Under the pieces are notes generated by a model. It did no database searches and was not told the DNA's origin. It saw only the letters and a program-made list of their open reading frames with translations. This document shows, one piece after another, positions 1 through 9,874 of a stretch of DNA of 64,000 nucleotides (position 1 is its first letter; each line of letters begins with the position of its first letter). Position numbers and translations under genes: made by a program. The stretch is from Massilia niastensis DSM 21313 (GTDB lineage: Bacteria; Pseudomonadota; Gammaproteobacteria; Burkholderiales; Burkholderiaceae_D), in the NCBI RefSeq assembly GCF_000382345.1, contig NZ_KB908093.1:48704-112703 (forward strand). The letters run 5' to 3'.

Positions 1-1
1 C

Positions 2-298
2 TCGACCGACGCCAGCCTGACCAAGCAGTACGAAGCGCTGCTGGCGACCGAAGGCGTGAAGGTCGACTTCCTCGAGGAAGGCATCCACCGCCTGGCCGAG
101 ATCGCGTTCTCGGTCAACGAACGCACCGAGAACATCGGCGCGCGCCGCCTGTACACGGTGATGGAAAAGCTGCTCGAGGAAATCTCGTTCACCGCCGGCG
201 CCGAGAAGGACCAGGTGGTGCGGATCGACGCGCCCTACGTCAACGACCGGCTCGACAAGCTGGCGGTCAACGAAGACCTGTCGCGCTACGTGCTGTAA
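2..298 (+). CDS. hslU: HslU, ATP-dependent protease ATPase subunit (3' end only)
   Basis: Only the last 98 codons are in the window; the gene begins before base 1. HslU is the AAA+ unfoldase ring that feeds substrates to the HslV peptidase in the cytoplasm. The fragment is the C-terminal small AAA+ domain, with the sensor-2 stretch [17 protein letters not shown] and the family-typical terminal residues ending in SRYVL, which dock into HslV. The frame is open from base 2 and stops with TAA. hslV would be expected just upstream, outside the window. Identification is firm from the C-terminal signature. Confidence 0.93.
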   Translation, partial: STDASLTKQYEALLATEGVKVDFLEEGIHRLAEIAFSVNERTENIGARRLYTVMEKLLEEISFTAGAEKDQVVRIDAPYVNDRLDKLAVNEDLSRYVL

Positions 299-323
299 GC
301 GTCCAAGCAACCAGGAGACCCGC

Positions 324-527
324 ATGGCGAACAAGGCACTCGCGACCCGGCAGAAGATGCGCCTGCGGGTCGAACCTTCGCAACAGTTCGGCAAGCCGCG
401 CAACCCGATCGCGGCCCTGGCCAAGGCCCGCGCGGCCGGCGCCCACGCCAAGCCGCTGTCGAGCGAGCGGCAGGAAGCCAAGCGGGCGCTCAAGAAGGCG
501 AAGCTGGTCGCGGACGACGACGAATAA
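324..527 (+). CDS. Small basic protein of unknown function (67 aa)
   Basis: This short gene starts 25 bases after hslU, preceded by an AGGAGA Shine-Dalgarno sequence at about 312, so it may be read through from hslU. The product is rich in Lys, Arg and Ala, with repeated RQK/KAR/KRALKKAK stretches, and ends in an acidic DDDE tail. No signal peptide or membrane segment is visible. The charge pattern would suit a nucleic-acid- or ribosome-associated peptide, but I do not recognise a family and assign no function. A terminator follows at 581-609, which supports it being the last gene of a unit. Confidence 0.6.
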   Translation: MANKALATRQKMRLRVEPSQQFGKPRNPIAALAKARAAGAHAKPLSSERQEAKRALKKAKLVADDDE

Positions 528-580
528 TCCCCGATGTCGCCGGGCGGCGCAGCCGTCCGGCATGTAACGGTCCTCCCTTG

Positions 581-609
581 GCGGGCGCGCTTGCGTGCCC
601 GCTTTTTTT
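581..609 (+). terminator. Rho-independent terminator after the hslU unit
   Basis: GCGGGC at 581-586 pairs with GCCCGC at 597-602, with partial pairing inside the loop, followed by seven T residues at 603-609. It lies between the small basic protein gene and the XRE regulator gene and should end the hslU transcript. Confidence 0.85.
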
Positions 610-689
610 CGTGTGCGCCGGTCGCCCCGCCCTTGTGCCTCATCCGATTCGCAGGTACATTCAGCCGCATCGACCCCGCATGGAACACC

Positions 690-1421
690 ATGAGCTCCCC
701 CGAACTCGTCCTCGACGTGCTGCGCGCCCAGCTGCGCGCGGCCGGCATCACCTACAAGGCGCTGGCCGAGCGCATCGGCGTGAGCGAATCGAGCGTCAAG
801 CGCATGTTCGGGCAGAAGGACATGGCGCTGTCGCGGCTGGCCCAGATCTGCCAGGCCACCGGCATCGCGATGGAAGACGTGCTGCGCGGCGCGCTCGATG
901 CGCGCACCCAGGCCGACGCCCTGACCCTGCCGCAGGAAACCTCGCTGGTGGCCAATCCGCGCCTGCTGCTGGTGGCGATCTGCTGCCTCGGCCACTGGGG
1001 CATGGAACAGATCGTCGAGACCTACCGCCTCACCGAAGCGCAATGCATCGGCCTGCTCGTCGAACTCGACCGGCTCGGACTGATCGAACTCAAACCCCTG
1101 AACCGCTACACCTTGCGGGTGTCGAACGCCTTCCGCTGGCTGCCCGACGGACCGGTGCAGCGCTACTTCCGCGAACAGGTGGTGGGCGATTATTTTTCGG
1201 GCGGCTTCGACGGGCCCGGCGAAACGCTGATGTGCCTGCCGGCCCGGCTGTCGGCCGCCAGCGCCCAGGAACTGACGCAGAAGATCGGCCAGCTGGCCGG
1301 CGAACTGGCGCGCCTGCACCGCAACGACCGCAGGCTGCCGGCGAGTGAACGAGAGGGATTTACGCTGCTGGTGGGGTGCAGGTCGTGGGAACTGGCGGCG
1401 TTCACCGCGCTGCGGCGCTAG
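690..1421 (+). CDS. XRE-family helix-turn-helix transcriptional regulator
   Basis: The product has 243 residues. Its N-terminal 60 or so residues form a Cro/CI-type helix-turn-helix (YKALAERIGVSESSVKRMFG), so it probably binds DNA. The remaining 180 residues have no metal or catalytic motif I recognise; the stretch CLGHWGMEQIVETYRLTEAQ suggests a second helical, winged-helix-like region. The open frame extends upstream to 534 but crosses the terminator at 581-609, so the ATG at 690 is chosen. It stands alone between the hslU unit and the convergent type II secretion operon. The target genes are unknown. Confidence 0.75.
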   Translation: MSSPELVLDVLRAQLRAAGITYKALAERIGVSESSVKRMFGQKDMALSRLAQICQATGIAMEDVLRGALDARTQADALTLPQETSLVANPRLLLVAICCLGHWGMEQIVETYRLTEAQCIGLLVELDRLGLIELKPLNRYTLRVSNAFRWLPDGPVQRYFREQVVGDYFSGGFDGPGETLMCLPARLSAASAQELTQKIGQLAGELARLHRNDRRLPASEREGFTLLVGCRSWELAAFTALRR

Positions 1422-1450
1422 CCGGCGCGCCAGGCGAGGCGCCGTGACGC

Positions 1451-2272
1451 CTAGCGGGTCGGCGGATTCTGCTGCTGCGCCGGGCTGTTGACCGGGTTCG
1501 GCGCCGGCGGCATCTGCACCTGCTGCGGAGGCGCCTGGTCCGGATCGACCGGGGCCGGATCCGCATCCGGATCGACAGCGCTGGGTTCCGTCTGCGGGTT
1601 GAGGGCCGCCTCCGCCGCCGCATCCATCTTCGGCTCGGGCACGACCTCGACGTTCTGCTGCTGCTGCTGCTGTTGCTGTTGCTGCTGCTGCTGCTGCCGT
1701 TGCTGCAATTGTTGCTGTTGCTGCTGCTGCGCGGCCTGGGCCGGCTGCCCGCCGCGCATGCCTGGCGGCGGACTCACCGCGCCCGGCGAGGTCTGCGGCT
1801 CGACGCCCGGCTCCGGCGCCGCGCCCACCAGGGTCGGCGAGGCCTGGGCGCCATCCGGCGCGGCGGGGGCTTGCTGCGGCCGGGTATCGGTCGCCAGCTC
1901 CACCCGCTTCATCACGCCGCCGTCGGACAGCATCACGTAGCGCTGGTGCACTTCGGCCACCACGACGCCGGGCGCGATCTCGCGGCCGATGCGCACCGCC
2001 ACCGGCGGCGCGCCATCGGCCACCATGATGACGGCGCTGTTCGGGCCCGCCGCCACCACGCCGGTGAGCTGGAAGTTCGAGATCTGGGTCGAGGGCTGGC
2101 CGCCGAACAGGGTCGCGGCCGCGTCCACGCTCGGTTCCGCCTGCGCCGAGACCGGCGCCGCCGCCAGCGGCCGCTGGGGCGGCTTGTACAGCTGCAGCAC
2201 CCAGTAGGCGATCGATGCCGCCAACAGGATCAGGGCGAGCAGGCTGAGGATAATGGGCAAACGCTTGTTCAT
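1451..2272 (-). CDS. gspC: GspC, type II secretion inner-membrane coupling protein, with polyglutamine tract
   Basis: GspC links the inner-membrane platform to the secretin GspD. A single N-terminal membrane helix (about residues 6-28) precedes a periplasmic homology region (about 50-135) carrying the ATLFG and FQLTGVVAAG motifs typical of the GspC/N family. The C-terminal half has no PDZ domain but is low complexity: Pro- and Gln-rich with a long, nearly pure Gln run encoded at 1655-1731. It is the last gene of the gsp operon, 13 bases after gspF. The HR domain makes the call sound; the tail is unusual and may vary in length between strains. Confidence 0.85.
   Translation of the reverse strand: MNKRLPIILSLLALILLAASIAYWVLQLYKPPQRPLAAAPVSAQAEPSVDAAATLFGGQPSTQISNFQLTGVVAAGPNSAVIMVADGAPPVAVRIGREIAPGVVVAEVHQRYVMLSDGGVMKRVELATDTRPQQAPAAPDGAQASPTLVGAAPEPGVEPQTSPGAVSPPPGMRGGQPAQAAQQQQQQQLQQRQQQQQQQQQQQQQQNVEVVPEPKMDAAAEAALNPQTEPSAVDPDADPAPVDPDQAPPQQVQMPPAPNPVNSPAQQQNPPTR
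1655..1731. repeat. CAG/CAA triplet repeat encoding polyglutamine in gspC
   Basis: About 25 consecutive triplets are CAG or CAA on the coding (minus) strand, interrupted only by a Leu and an Arg codon. Long pure CAG blocks are prone to replication slippage, and because units are 3 bp, length changes stay in frame. Confidence 0.9.
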
Positions 2273-2285
2273 GGGTTCCTTGGGA

Positions 2286-3509
2286 TCATTGCACCAGCTG
2301 GTTGATTTCGATGATCGGCATCAGCACCGCCAGCACGATCAGCAGCACCACCAGGCCCATCGCCAGGATCAGCACCGGCTCGAGCAGGCCGGCAATGGTC
2401 AGGGTGCGGCGTTCGAGGTCGGCCTGCTGCGAGTTCGCGGCGCGCTCCAGCATGGCCGGCAGTTCACCGGTGATCTCGCCGGCACGGATCATGTGCACCA
2501 GCATGGGTGGGAAATGCTTCTGCGCCGACAGCGCCCGCGCCAGGCTCACGCCTTCGCGCACGCTGGCGGTCGCCTGTTCGACCAGTTCGCGCATCGCCAC
2601 GTTCGACAGGGTGTCGCGGCTGGTGTCAAGCGCGCGCAGGATCGGCACGCCGGAACCGGTGGTGATCGCCAGGGTGCTGGCGAAACGCGCCGTGTTCAGG
2701 CTGCGCTCGAACTTGCCATAGACCGGAGCGTTGAGCAGCCAGGTATGCCAGCGCCGCTTCAGGTCGGGGTTGCGCAGCGCGCGCCGCCACAGCCAGAACG
2801 CGCCGCCCAGCAGGATGGCGACATAGATGCCGTAGGCGCGCGTGAAGTCGGACACGGCCAGCATCATCACGGTCAGGACCGGCAGCTTCTGCTTGGTGTT
2901 GGCGAACACCGAGACGATCTGCGGCACCACGTAGGTCAGCAGGAAGATCACGATCGCGAACGCGACCACGGTGACGATGGCCGGATAGGTAAAGGCCAAG
3001 CGCACCTTCTGCACCAGCGCGTTGCGGCGCTCGATGTAATCGGCCAGGCGCGACAGCACGCGCGCCAGCTGACCGATCTGCTCGCCCGACGAGACCAGCG
3101 CGCGGTAGATTTCGGCGAAGTCGCGCGGATGGCGCGACAGCGCCGTCGAGAACGACGAACCGCCCGTCACCTCAGACCGGATCGAGGCGATCAGGTCGCG
3201 CAGGTAGGGACGCTCGGCCTGCTCCAGCAGGGCCGTGAAGGCCTGCTCGAGCGGCAGCCCGGCTTCGAGCAGGCTGGCCAGCTGGCGCGTGAACAGCGCC
3301 AGTTCGACCTGCGACAGGCGCTCGCCGATGCCGCGCGAGCGGGTGGTGGCGCCGGAGGCGTCGACCTGGGCCGCGATCGCTTCCACATTCAAGGGAGTCA
3401 GGCCCTGGGTGCGCAGGTCGGCGCGCGCGGCGCGCGGGCTGTCGGCGTTGACCACGCCCTTGCGGGTGGCCCCGCCGGCGTCGACCGCTTCGTATCGGAA
3501 GGCCGGCAT
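2286..3509 (-). CDS. gspF: GspF, type II secretion inner-membrane platform protein
   Basis: GspF is the polytopic platform protein that works with the GspE ATPase to extrude the pseudopilus. At 407 residues it has the normal length. Two repeated T2SSF domains (about 70-195 and 275-395) are visible, with hydrophobic helices near 170-190, 220-240 and 375-397. The N-terminal MPAFRYEAVDAGG start is typical of the family. It begins 3 bases after the gspE stop codon and is followed by gspC. Confidence 0.95.
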   Translation of the reverse strand: MPAFRYEAVDAGGATRKGVVNADSPRAARADLRTQGLTPLNVEAIAAQVDASGATTRSRGIGERLSQVELALFTRQLASLLEAGLPLEQAFTALLEQAERPYLRDLIASIRSEVTGGSSFSTALSRHPRDFAEIYRALVSSGEQIGQLARVLSRLADYIERRNALVQKVRLAFTYPAIVTVVAFAIVIFLLTYVVPQIVSVFANTKQKLPVLTVMMLAVSDFTRAYGIYVAILLGGAFWLWRRALRNPDLKRRWHTWLLNAPVYGKFERSLNTARFASTLAITTGSGVPILRALDTSRDTLSNVAMRELVEQATASVREGVSLARALSAQKHFPPMLVHMIRAGEITGELPAMLERAANSQQADLERRTLTIAGLLEPVLILAMGLVVLLIVLAVLMPIIEINQLVQ

Positions 3510-3512
3510 CGC

Positions 3513-4934
3513 TTATTCCTTGGTCACGCGCAGCAGTTCCGGCAGCGTGGTGGTGCCGTCGCGCAGGAAGCGCTCGCCGTCTTCGCGCATGGTCTTCATG
3601 CCCGACTTCATGGCGGTGTCGCGGATCTCGGCCTCGGAGGCGCGGTTGTGGATCTGGGCGCGGATTTCCTCGGTGGTGGTGAGCAGCTCGTACACGCCGA
3701 CCCGGCCGTGGTAGCCGGTATGGCCGCAGCGGTCGCAGCCGACCGCATGCCAGGTCTTGCCGTCGAAGGTCTTGCACTGCGAGCACAGCTTGCGCACCAG
3801 GCGCTGCGCCTGCACGCCCAGCAAGGATGAAGACAACAGGAACGGTTCGATGCCCATGTCCAGCAGGCGCGTCACGGCCGAGGCGGCGTCGTTGGTGTGC
3901 AGGGTCGCCAGCACCAGGTGGCCGGTGAGCGAGGCCTGCACCGCGATCTGCGCGGTTTCCAGGTCGCGTATCTCGCCGATCATGATCACGTCCGGGTCCT
4001 GGCGCAGGATCGCGCGCAGCGCCTTGGCGAAGGTCATGTCGATGCGGGCGTTGACCTGGGTCTGGCCGACGCCGTTCAGGTCGTATTCGATCGGGTCTTC
4101 CACCGTCATGATGTTGGTGGAGGACGCGTTCAGGCGCGACAGCGCCGCGTACAGCGTGGTGGTCTTGCCGGAACCGGTCGGGCCGGTAACCAGCACGATC
4201 CCGTGCGGCTGGTTGATCAGGCGGTCGAACTCCGGCAGCATGTCCTCGCTCATGCCCAGGTGGGACAGGTCGAGGCGGCCGGCTTCCTTGTCGAGCAGAC
4301 GCAGCACCGCGCGCTCGCCGTGGCCGGTCGGCAGGGTCGAGACGCGCACGTCGACCGGCTTGCCGCCCACGCGCAGGGTGATGCGGCCATCCTGCGGCAG
4401 GCGCTTCTCGGCGATGTCGAGCTGCGACATGATCTTGATACGCGAGATCAGCGAGGCGTGGATCGCCTTCTTGGGACGCACGATGTCGCGCAGCGCGCCG
4501 TCGATGCGGAAGCGCACGACCGAGGTCTGCTCGAAGGGTTCGATGTGGATGTCGGAGGCGCCTTCGCGCAGCGACTGGGTCAGCAGCGCGTTGATCATGC
4601 GGATCACCGGGGCGTCGTCGGACGATTCCAGCAGGTCTTCGATGGCCGGCACGTCCTGCAGCAGCCGGGTAAGGTCGAGGTCGGCATCGAACTCGTCCAC
4701 CACCTGGGAAGCGTCGCCGCCGCCGCCGGCATAGGCGCTGGCGATGGCGTCGTCCAGTTCGCCGCGGTCGAGGCGGCGCAGGGTGATGCGGCCGAAGCGG
4801 CGCGACACCTCGGCGATCGCGGCCGGCGAAGTGGTGCCGGACACCAGTACTTCGATGCTCTGTCCGGGTTCGTCGCCGCCGCGCGCCAGCACGCCATGGT
4901 CGCGTGCGAAAGCGTAAGGCAACAGATTGTTCAT
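3513..4934 (-). CDS. gspE: GspE, type II secretion ATPase
   Basis: This cytoplasmic ATPase powers pseudopilus assembly. The 473-residue product has an N1E-like N-terminal domain, a Walker [11 protein letters not shown] near the middle, Asp-box and Walker B segments ([18 protein letters not shown]) and the tetracysteine zinc element near the C-terminus (CSQC...CDRC). The ATG at 4934 lies 7 bases beyond the gspD stop codon. An earlier in-frame start at 4976 would overlap gspD and adds residues unlike the family, so 4934 is preferred, although its ribosome site is weak. Confidence 0.95.
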   Translation of the reverse strand: MNNLLPYAFARDHGVLARGGDEPGQSIEVLVSGTTSPAAIAEVSRRFGRITLRRLDRGELDDAIASAYAGGGGDASQVVDEFDADLDLTRLLQDVPAIEDLLESSDDAPVIRMINALLTQSLREGASDIHIEPFEQTSVVRFRIDGALRDIVRPKKAIHASLISRIKIMSQLDIAEKRLPQDGRITLRVGGKPVDVRVSTLPTGHGERAVLRLLDKEAGRLDLSHLGMSEDMLPEFDRLINQPHGIVLVTGPTGSGKTTTLYAALSRLNASSTNIMTVEDPIEYDLNGVGQTQVNARIDMTFAKALRAILRQDPDVIMIGEIRDLETAQIAVQASLTGHLVLATLHTNDAASAVTRLLDMGIEPFLLSSSLLGVQAQRLVRKLCSQCKTFDGKTWHAVGCDRCGHTGYHGRVGVYELLTTTEEIRAQIHNRASEAEIRDTAMKSGMKTMREDGERFLRDGTTTLPELLRVTKE

Positions 4935-4941
4935 GATGAGG

Positions 4942-7365
4942 TCAATTCTGGTTCGGTGGCTGGCCAGGCTGGACACTGGCCGGCGGGTTAGGCTGGGCGG
5001 TGCCCGGCATAACCGGACGGAACTGCGCGGCCGGCGTGGCCTGGCTACCCGGCTGGGCGGCCGGCTGGGCCGCGCCCGGGACGGCTTGCGAGGACTGGCC
5101 CTGGCCCGGACGCGCCTGGACCGGCTGCGTCTGCCCCGGCTGGGTCTGCGCCGGCTGGGCTGGCTGGGGCTGGCCCGGCACGGTGGCCGGCATCCTGGCC
5201 ATGCCGCCGCCGGACGGTGGCTGGCCGTTGGTCAATGGGGGCAGCAGCGGCGCGCCCAGGTCGCGCAGCAGCGGCGAATCGGCCGGCTGGCCCGAGGCGC
5301 CCGCCGCGCGCATGAATTCGTAGCGGTCCATCGCGAGCGAGTTCGAGGCTTCCTTGCTGCGCACCACCACCGGCCGCAGGAATACCATCAGGTTGGTCTT
5401 GTTGCGGGTGCGGGTGCGGTACTTGAACAGGTTGCCCAGGATCGGGATATCGCCCAGGCCGCGTACCTTTTCCTCGCCATCGCCCTCGGTGTCCTCGATC
5501 AGGCCGCCGAGCACGATGATCTGGCCGTCGTCGGCCAGCACATTGCTTTCGATCGCGCGCACGTTGGTGGTCAGGCCCGACGACAGGTTGCGGGTCGAGA
5601 CATCGACGCTCGAGTTCTCGTGGTAGATCGCCATCTTGATGGTGCCGCCTTCCGAGATCTGCGGGCGCACCTTGAGCAGCAGGCCGACGTCCTTGCGGTC
5701 GACGGTCTGGAACGGGTTGCCGCCGCCGGTGCTGCCGGAGGTCGTGAACGAGCCGGTGATGATCGGCACGTTCTGGCCGACCTTGATCGTCGCCAGTTCG
5801 TTGTCCAGCGTAATCATGTTCGGCGTGGACAGGATGTTGGCGTTGCCGTCCGTTTCGAGGGCGCGCGCGATGGCGCCCAGGCCCAGCTCGCCATTGATCT
5901 GGCGGAAGATACCGATCGACAGGCCGCCCGGCAAGACCGGCGTCGAGGTGCCGCTCAGCCCCTGGCTCGCGGCCGCGGCCAGGTTGACGATGCTGTTCGA
6001 CGAGTTGCTGCCGCTGAAGTTCTGCAGGCCGCCGAGGCGGTACCTGCTCTCGGAGTCGCCGGTGGCGCCGACCCACTGCACGCCGAACTCGGAGGCCTTG
6101 TTCGAGGTCACCTCGACCACCAGCGCCTCGATGTAGACCTGGGCGCGGCGCACGTCGAGCTGGTCGATGACGGCGCGCAGGTTGCGGTAGACGGCGTCCG
6201 GCGCCGTGATGATCAGGCTGTTGGTCGAGGCGTCGGCCTGGATGAAGCCCGAGCCCTGGCCGCCGCCGGCGCCGCCCGCGGTCGCCTGGCTCTGCTGGCC
6301 GAAGCTGCCGCCGGTGCCGCCCATGCCGGTGCTGCTCTGCTGGCCCTGCTGGCCGCCGAGCCCGCCGCCCTGCTGGCCGCTGCCGGTGGACGCGGTGATC
6401 GACCCGCCCGAGGTGCCCTGCTGCTGCACCGGCACCGCCGAGGCGTCCTGCGACACCACGGCGCGCAGGGTCTGCGCCACGCGGCTGGCGTCGGCGTTCT
6501 TCAGGTAGACGACGTGGATGTTGCCCTGCGACGTGGTCTGCTGGTCGAGGCGCGCGATCAGGCCCTTGGCCAGGTTGGCGCGCGCCTGCGAGGGGGCGCG
6601 GACCACGAGCGAATTGGTGCGCGGATCGGCCAGCACCGTGACGCGGCCCGAATCGCCGCCGGCGGATGGCTCCATCAGGCGCGTGACCAGGGTGGCGATG
6701 TCGCTGGCGATGGCGTTGCGGACCGGAATGACATCGAGGTCGGCGGCCACCGGCGCGTCGAGCGCGGCGATGATCTTGGCCAGGCGGCGCAGGTTGTCCG
6801 CGTAGTCGGTGATGACCAGGGTGTTGTTGCCCGGATTGGCCGTGATCGAGTTGTTCGGCGAGATCAGCGGGCGCAGCACGGCGGTGAGGTTGGGCGCCGA
6901 TTCGTAGGACAGGTAGAACACCTGGGTCGCGATCTGGTCGCCGCTGGCCTTGCTGGCGCGCACGCCGCCGACCTGGGTCGGCGCGGACTGCAGCTTGGCC
7001 TCGGCTTCCGGCACCACCTTGGCATAGCCGTCGCCGCTGGTGACCACCGCATAGCCCTGCAGGCGCAGCGCCGAGGTCAGCAGGCCGAAGGCCTGGGTCT
7101 TGCTCAGCGATTTCTCGGACACCAGGGTCAGGGTGCCCTTGACGCGCGGATCGATGATGAAGGTCATGCCGGTGTAGTGGCCGATCGCCTTGATCACCGA
7201 CTCGATGTCGGCGTTGACGAAGCTGAGGGCCGCGGCATTCGCACTTTCCTGGGCCCGGGCCGGCGCCGGCGGCAAGGCCGTGGCGGCGAAGCAGCACAGC
7301 ATGGCGCCGGCGGCAAGGCGGCGCAGCGCCGGGATCGTGGAGGTCGTACGGGAATTTTTTTTCAT
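4942..7365 (-). CDS. gspD: GspD, type II secretion outer-membrane secretin
   Basis: GspD forms the outer-membrane secretion channel. The 807-residue product has a Sec signal peptide ending near APARAQ, then N0-N1-N2-N3 domains (about 45-390). The N3 region contains a long Gly/Gln/Ser-rich loop (about 300-365). The secretin C-domain spans about 420-680 (VPIITGS, the [11 protein letters not shown] region). The last 100 or so residues are Pro/Gln-rich and look disordered. No dedicated pilotin gene is visible nearby. The gspN stop overlaps the gspD start by one base. Confidence 0.96.
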   Translation of the reverse strand: MKKNSRTTSTIPALRRLAAGAMLCCFAATALPPAPARAQESANAAALSFVNADIESVIKAIGHYTGMTFIIDPRVKGTLTLVSEKSLSKTQAFGLLTSALRLQGYAVVTSGDGYAKVVPEAEAKLQSAPTQVGGVRASKASGDQIATQVFYLSYESAPNLTAVLRPLISPNNSITANPGNNTLVITDYADNLRRLAKIIAALDAPVAADLDVIPVRNAIASDIATLVTRLMEPSAGGDSGRVTVLADPRTNSLVVRAPSQARANLAKGLIARLDQQTTSQGNIHVVYLKNADASRVAQTLRAVVSQDASAVPVQQQGTSGGSITASTGSGQQGGGLGGQQGQQSSTGMGGTGGSFGQQSQATAGGAGGGQGSGFIQADASTNSLIITAPDAVYRNLRAVIDQLDVRRAQVYIEALVVEVTSNKASEFGVQWVGATGDSESRYRLGGLQNFSGSNSSNSIVNLAAAASQGLSGTSTPVLPGGLSIGIFRQINGELGLGAIARALETDGNANILSTPNMITLDNELATIKVGQNVPIITGSFTTSGSTGGGNPFQTVDRKDVGLLLKVRPQISEGGTIKMAIYHENSSVDVSTRNLSSGLTTNVRAIESNVLADDGQIIVLGGLIEDTEGDGEEKVRGLGDIPILGNLFKYRTRTRNKTNLMVFLRPVVVRSKEASNSLAMDRYEFMRAAGASGQPADSPLLRDLGAPLLPPLTNGQPPSGGGMARMPATVPGQPQPAQPAQTQPGQTQPVQARPGQGQSSQAVPGAAQPAAQPGSQATPAAQFRPVMPGTAQPNPPASVQPGQPPNQN

Positions 7366-8138
7366 TATCTGAACTCGAGTGCGATTATGTTTTTGCCGTT
7401 CACCGTGCGGCGCTGGCCCAGCAGGTTCAACATGTTACCTAGCGTATCTTCATAGCCCTCGGCGGCCGTGGCCTGCCCCGAGAACCGGAGCCGTCCATCC
7501 TGCAGCATCCCCGAACCCGACAGCAGCAGCGCCCCCCTCACGGTGCGCAGGTTCAGGTCCGCCTGCGGACCACGCCAGTCCATCACCATCTCGTAGCTGC
7601 CGAGCGGCTTGATCGGGGACATGCGCGACCCCATGTCGCTCAGCGACAGTACGGTACGGCCCTGGACCGTCATCGTCCGCTCCTGGCGCAGCAGGTCGAG
7701 CGTATTCCAGGTGAGCTTGATCGTGCCCGACGGCGCCAGCGTGTTCAGCGGGGCGCCCAGGCCGGACAGGCCGGCGGCCGGCAGCAGCAGCTCGCCAGGA
7801 CTGACCTGCCATTGCGACCAGCTGCCTTCGATGCGCACCGGACGCGACAAGGCCTGCGGGTTGTCCAGCTCCATGCTGACCTGGCCCAACAGCACCAGTG
7901 GTGACAGCTGCCAAGAGAAACGTCCTGGCAGCAACGGCGTCACCACCCCACCCTCGCCCGGCGCACCGCCCACGAAGGCAGATCCTCGCCACAGCGTACC
8001 CTGCGCATCCCCCAGAGTCAAACGGCCCCCGGTCTGCGCCTCGACCTTCGGGCCGAGCCACGCGGCGGGCAGGAAGGCCAGGATCGTGAGCAGTACCGCC
8101 AGCACCACCAGCGCACCCCACAGCAGCACCCGCCTCAT
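7365..8138 (-). CDS. gspN: GspN, type II secretion protein N
   Basis: The 257-residue bitopic protein has an N-terminal membrane helix (about 5-27) followed by a beta-rich periplasmic domain with the family motif LTLGDAQGTLWRGSA. GspN is an accessory component found in only some type II systems, and its exact role is not settled. Its start overlaps the end of gspM and its end overlaps the start of gspD, indicating tight translational coupling. Confidence 0.88.
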   Translation of the reverse strand: MRRVLLWGALVVLAVLLTILAFLPAAWLGPKVEAQTGGRLTLGDAQGTLWRGSAFVGGAPGEGGVVTPLLPGRFSWQLSPLVLLGQVSMELDNPQALSRPVRIEGSWSQWQVSPGELLLPAAGLSGLGAPLNTLAPSGTIKLTWNTLDLLRQERTMTVQGRTVLSLSDMGSRMSPIKPLGSYEMVMDWRGPQADLNLRTVRGALLLSGSGMLQDGRLRFSGQATAAEGYEDTLGNMLNLLGQRRTVNGKNIIALEFR

Positions 8139-8653
8139 TGCGCCGGGGCGCTGCCCTGGCGCAGCGTCAGCATGGCGTCGACCTGGCCCAGCGCGGTCTG
8201 GGCGGTGAAGGCGGCGTCCTGCACCAGCACCCGGTTCTCGCGGCGCTGGGTGTCGAGCCAGGCCATCAGGTTGGCGAACGACACGCCTTTCAACTCGATC
8301 TTGGCGTATTCGCCGGTCATGTTCAAGGAGGCGGCGGTGAGGCCGCGCGTGCTCATGCTGGCGGTCAATCCTTCGCGCGTCATCGGCGTCACCGCCGGGG
8401 CCGGCGTACCGGCCAGGGCCTGGGCCTCGGACGCCAGCGCCTGCAGCTGGGCGGCCTGCTGGCGCAGGTTGGGCAGCGAGCGCCTCAGCTCGGCGCGGCC
8501 TTCGAGCGCCGGATCCAGGAACACCAGGTAGAGCAGCGCCAGCGCGGCCACCGCCCCGCCGACGGTGAGAAACTTGCGCTCCTGGTCGGTGCGCGCGATC
8601 CAGTAGGACAGCGCGCGTTCGCGTACCTGCGCGATCTTGCTGGTGAGATTCAT
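8135..8653 (-). CDS. gspM: GspM, type II secretion inner-membrane protein
   Basis: GspM partners GspL in the inner-membrane platform. The 172-residue product has a short cytoplasmic N-terminus, one membrane helix (about 27-46, LTVGGAVAALALLYLVFL) and a periplasmic ferredoxin-like domain. Length and position between gspL and gspN fit the family, and both borders overlap the neighbouring genes by 4 bases. Confidence 0.9.
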   Translation of the reverse strand: MNLTSKIAQVRERALSYWIARTDQERKFLTVGGAVAALALLYLVFLDPALEGRAELRRSLPNLRQQAAQLQALASEAQALAGTPAPAVTPMTREGLTASMSTRGLTAASLNMTGEYAKIELKGVSFANLMAWLDTQRRENRVLVQDAAFTAQTALGQVDAMLTLRQGSAPAQ

Positions 8654-9858
8654 GGCTTGGCTCCTGTGCTACGGATCACCCAGGTGGCGGGAGCCGTTTC
8701 CTCCAGGGTCAGGTTGCGTGCCGACAGCGCCGTCTTGAGCTGGCTGGCGGCGTTCGGGTCGATGCTGTCGGGTTTGACGCGCACGGTCAGCGCCCGTTCC
8801 CGGTACTCCATTGATGCAAGCCCGGGCTGGCGCGCGAGCGCGCGCAGCGATTCGCCGAACGCGGCCGCCAGCCAGTTGAACTCGTCGGTCGCGATCTGGC
8901 CGCTATTGGCCTTGGCGCGCGCGATGTTCTGGCGCATCTGGGCCACCGGGTCGATCGCCGGCTGGTTCGGATACACCGAGCGGAAGGACTGGGTCATCTG
9001 CTGGCGCACGGCGTCGGCTTCGCGCTTCAGGCGCAGCCACTCGATGTTCAGGCCGATGATGTTGACCACCACCGCCAGCACGGCCAGCCGGATCGGCCAG
9101 CGCCAGCGGCTCCAGTCGCGCTGCACCGCGCCGGCCGAGCCCAGGCCCGGCACCAGGTCCATGGTCGAGCTCTTCGTGCCGGCGATCCAGTGCGCCCAGG
9201 AATCAGATTCCACGGTGATACCGGGACCGGCTTCGGCCAGCAGCATCTGGTATTCGCCCAGCCGTTCGTTCGGCACGTACAGCACCAGCGGAGCGTCGCC
9301 CGACAGCGCGCGCGCGGTCTGCAGCGCCAGCGCCGGGTTGCTGTCCAGCGCCAGGCCGAGGCCTTCGTACTGGCCCTGGCGCAGCAGCAGTTCGCCGGCG
9401 CCGATGGCGGCGCTGACGTTGCCCGGCTGGAGCGGCAGGCACAGCTGGGCAGGCACGGCGCTGACCGCGCGTGCGCCCATGGCCAGGATGGCCTTCACCA
9501 TCGGCTCGAGCCAGTCCTGCTGCACCACCGCGATCGGACGGCGGCCGTCGGGCAGCGGCGGTCCGGCGACCAGCACGCACTCGCCCGGATCGCCCAGGAT
9601 GTGTTCTTCGACCAGGGCCGGCAAGGCCGCGCGCAGGCGCGTACCGCTCAGCGGCGGCGCCTCGACCGGCAGCAGGGTGACGTCGGCGCCGGCCAGGACC
9701 AGCACCACGCGGCGGCTGGCCGCGACCAGGTCGCCCAGGTTGCGCAGCGCACCCTCGCCCTGCTGCTCGATGGCGCCGCCCTCGGCCACCACCGCGAACC
9801 GGCACAGCGCGCCTTCGCCTTCCGCGCGGGCCGGGTGCCGTATATAAAGAGTAGTCAA
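8650..9858 (-). CDS. gspL: GspL, type II secretion cytoplasmic-periplasmic linker
   Basis: GspL recruits the GspE ATPase to the membrane. The 402-residue product has an actin-like cytoplasmic domain (about 1-250), one membrane helix (about 265-285) and a periplasmic ferredoxin-like domain at the C-terminus. It starts 16 bases after gspK ends and overlaps gspM by 4 bases. Order and architecture match standard GspL. Confidence 0.92.
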   Translation of the reverse strand: MTTLYIRHPARAEGEGALCRFAVVAEGGAIEQQGEGALRNLGDLVAASRRVVLVLAGADVTLLPVEAPPLSGTRLRAALPALVEEHILGDPGECVLVAGPPLPDGRRPIAVVQQDWLEPMVKAILAMGARAVSAVPAQLCLPLQPGNVSAAIGAGELLLRQGQYEGLGLALDSNPALALQTARALSGDAPLVLYVPNERLGEYQMLLAEAGPGITVESDSWAHWIAGTKSSTMDLVPGLGSAGAVQRDWSRWRWPIRLAVLAVVVNIIGLNIEWLRLKREADAVRQQMTQSFRSVYPNQPAIDPVAQMRQNIARAKANSGQIATDEFNWLAAAFGESLRALARQPGLASMEYRERALTVRVKPDSIDPNAASQLKTALSARNLTLEETAPATWVIRSTGAKP

Positions 9859-9874
9859 ACTGTCTCGCTTTCTT

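Noticed and set aside
1488..1940. Cys-rich open frame antisense to gspC
   Set aside because: It is the reverse reading of the CAG repeat and Pro/Gln-rich part of gspC, giving poly-Cys. Not a protein.
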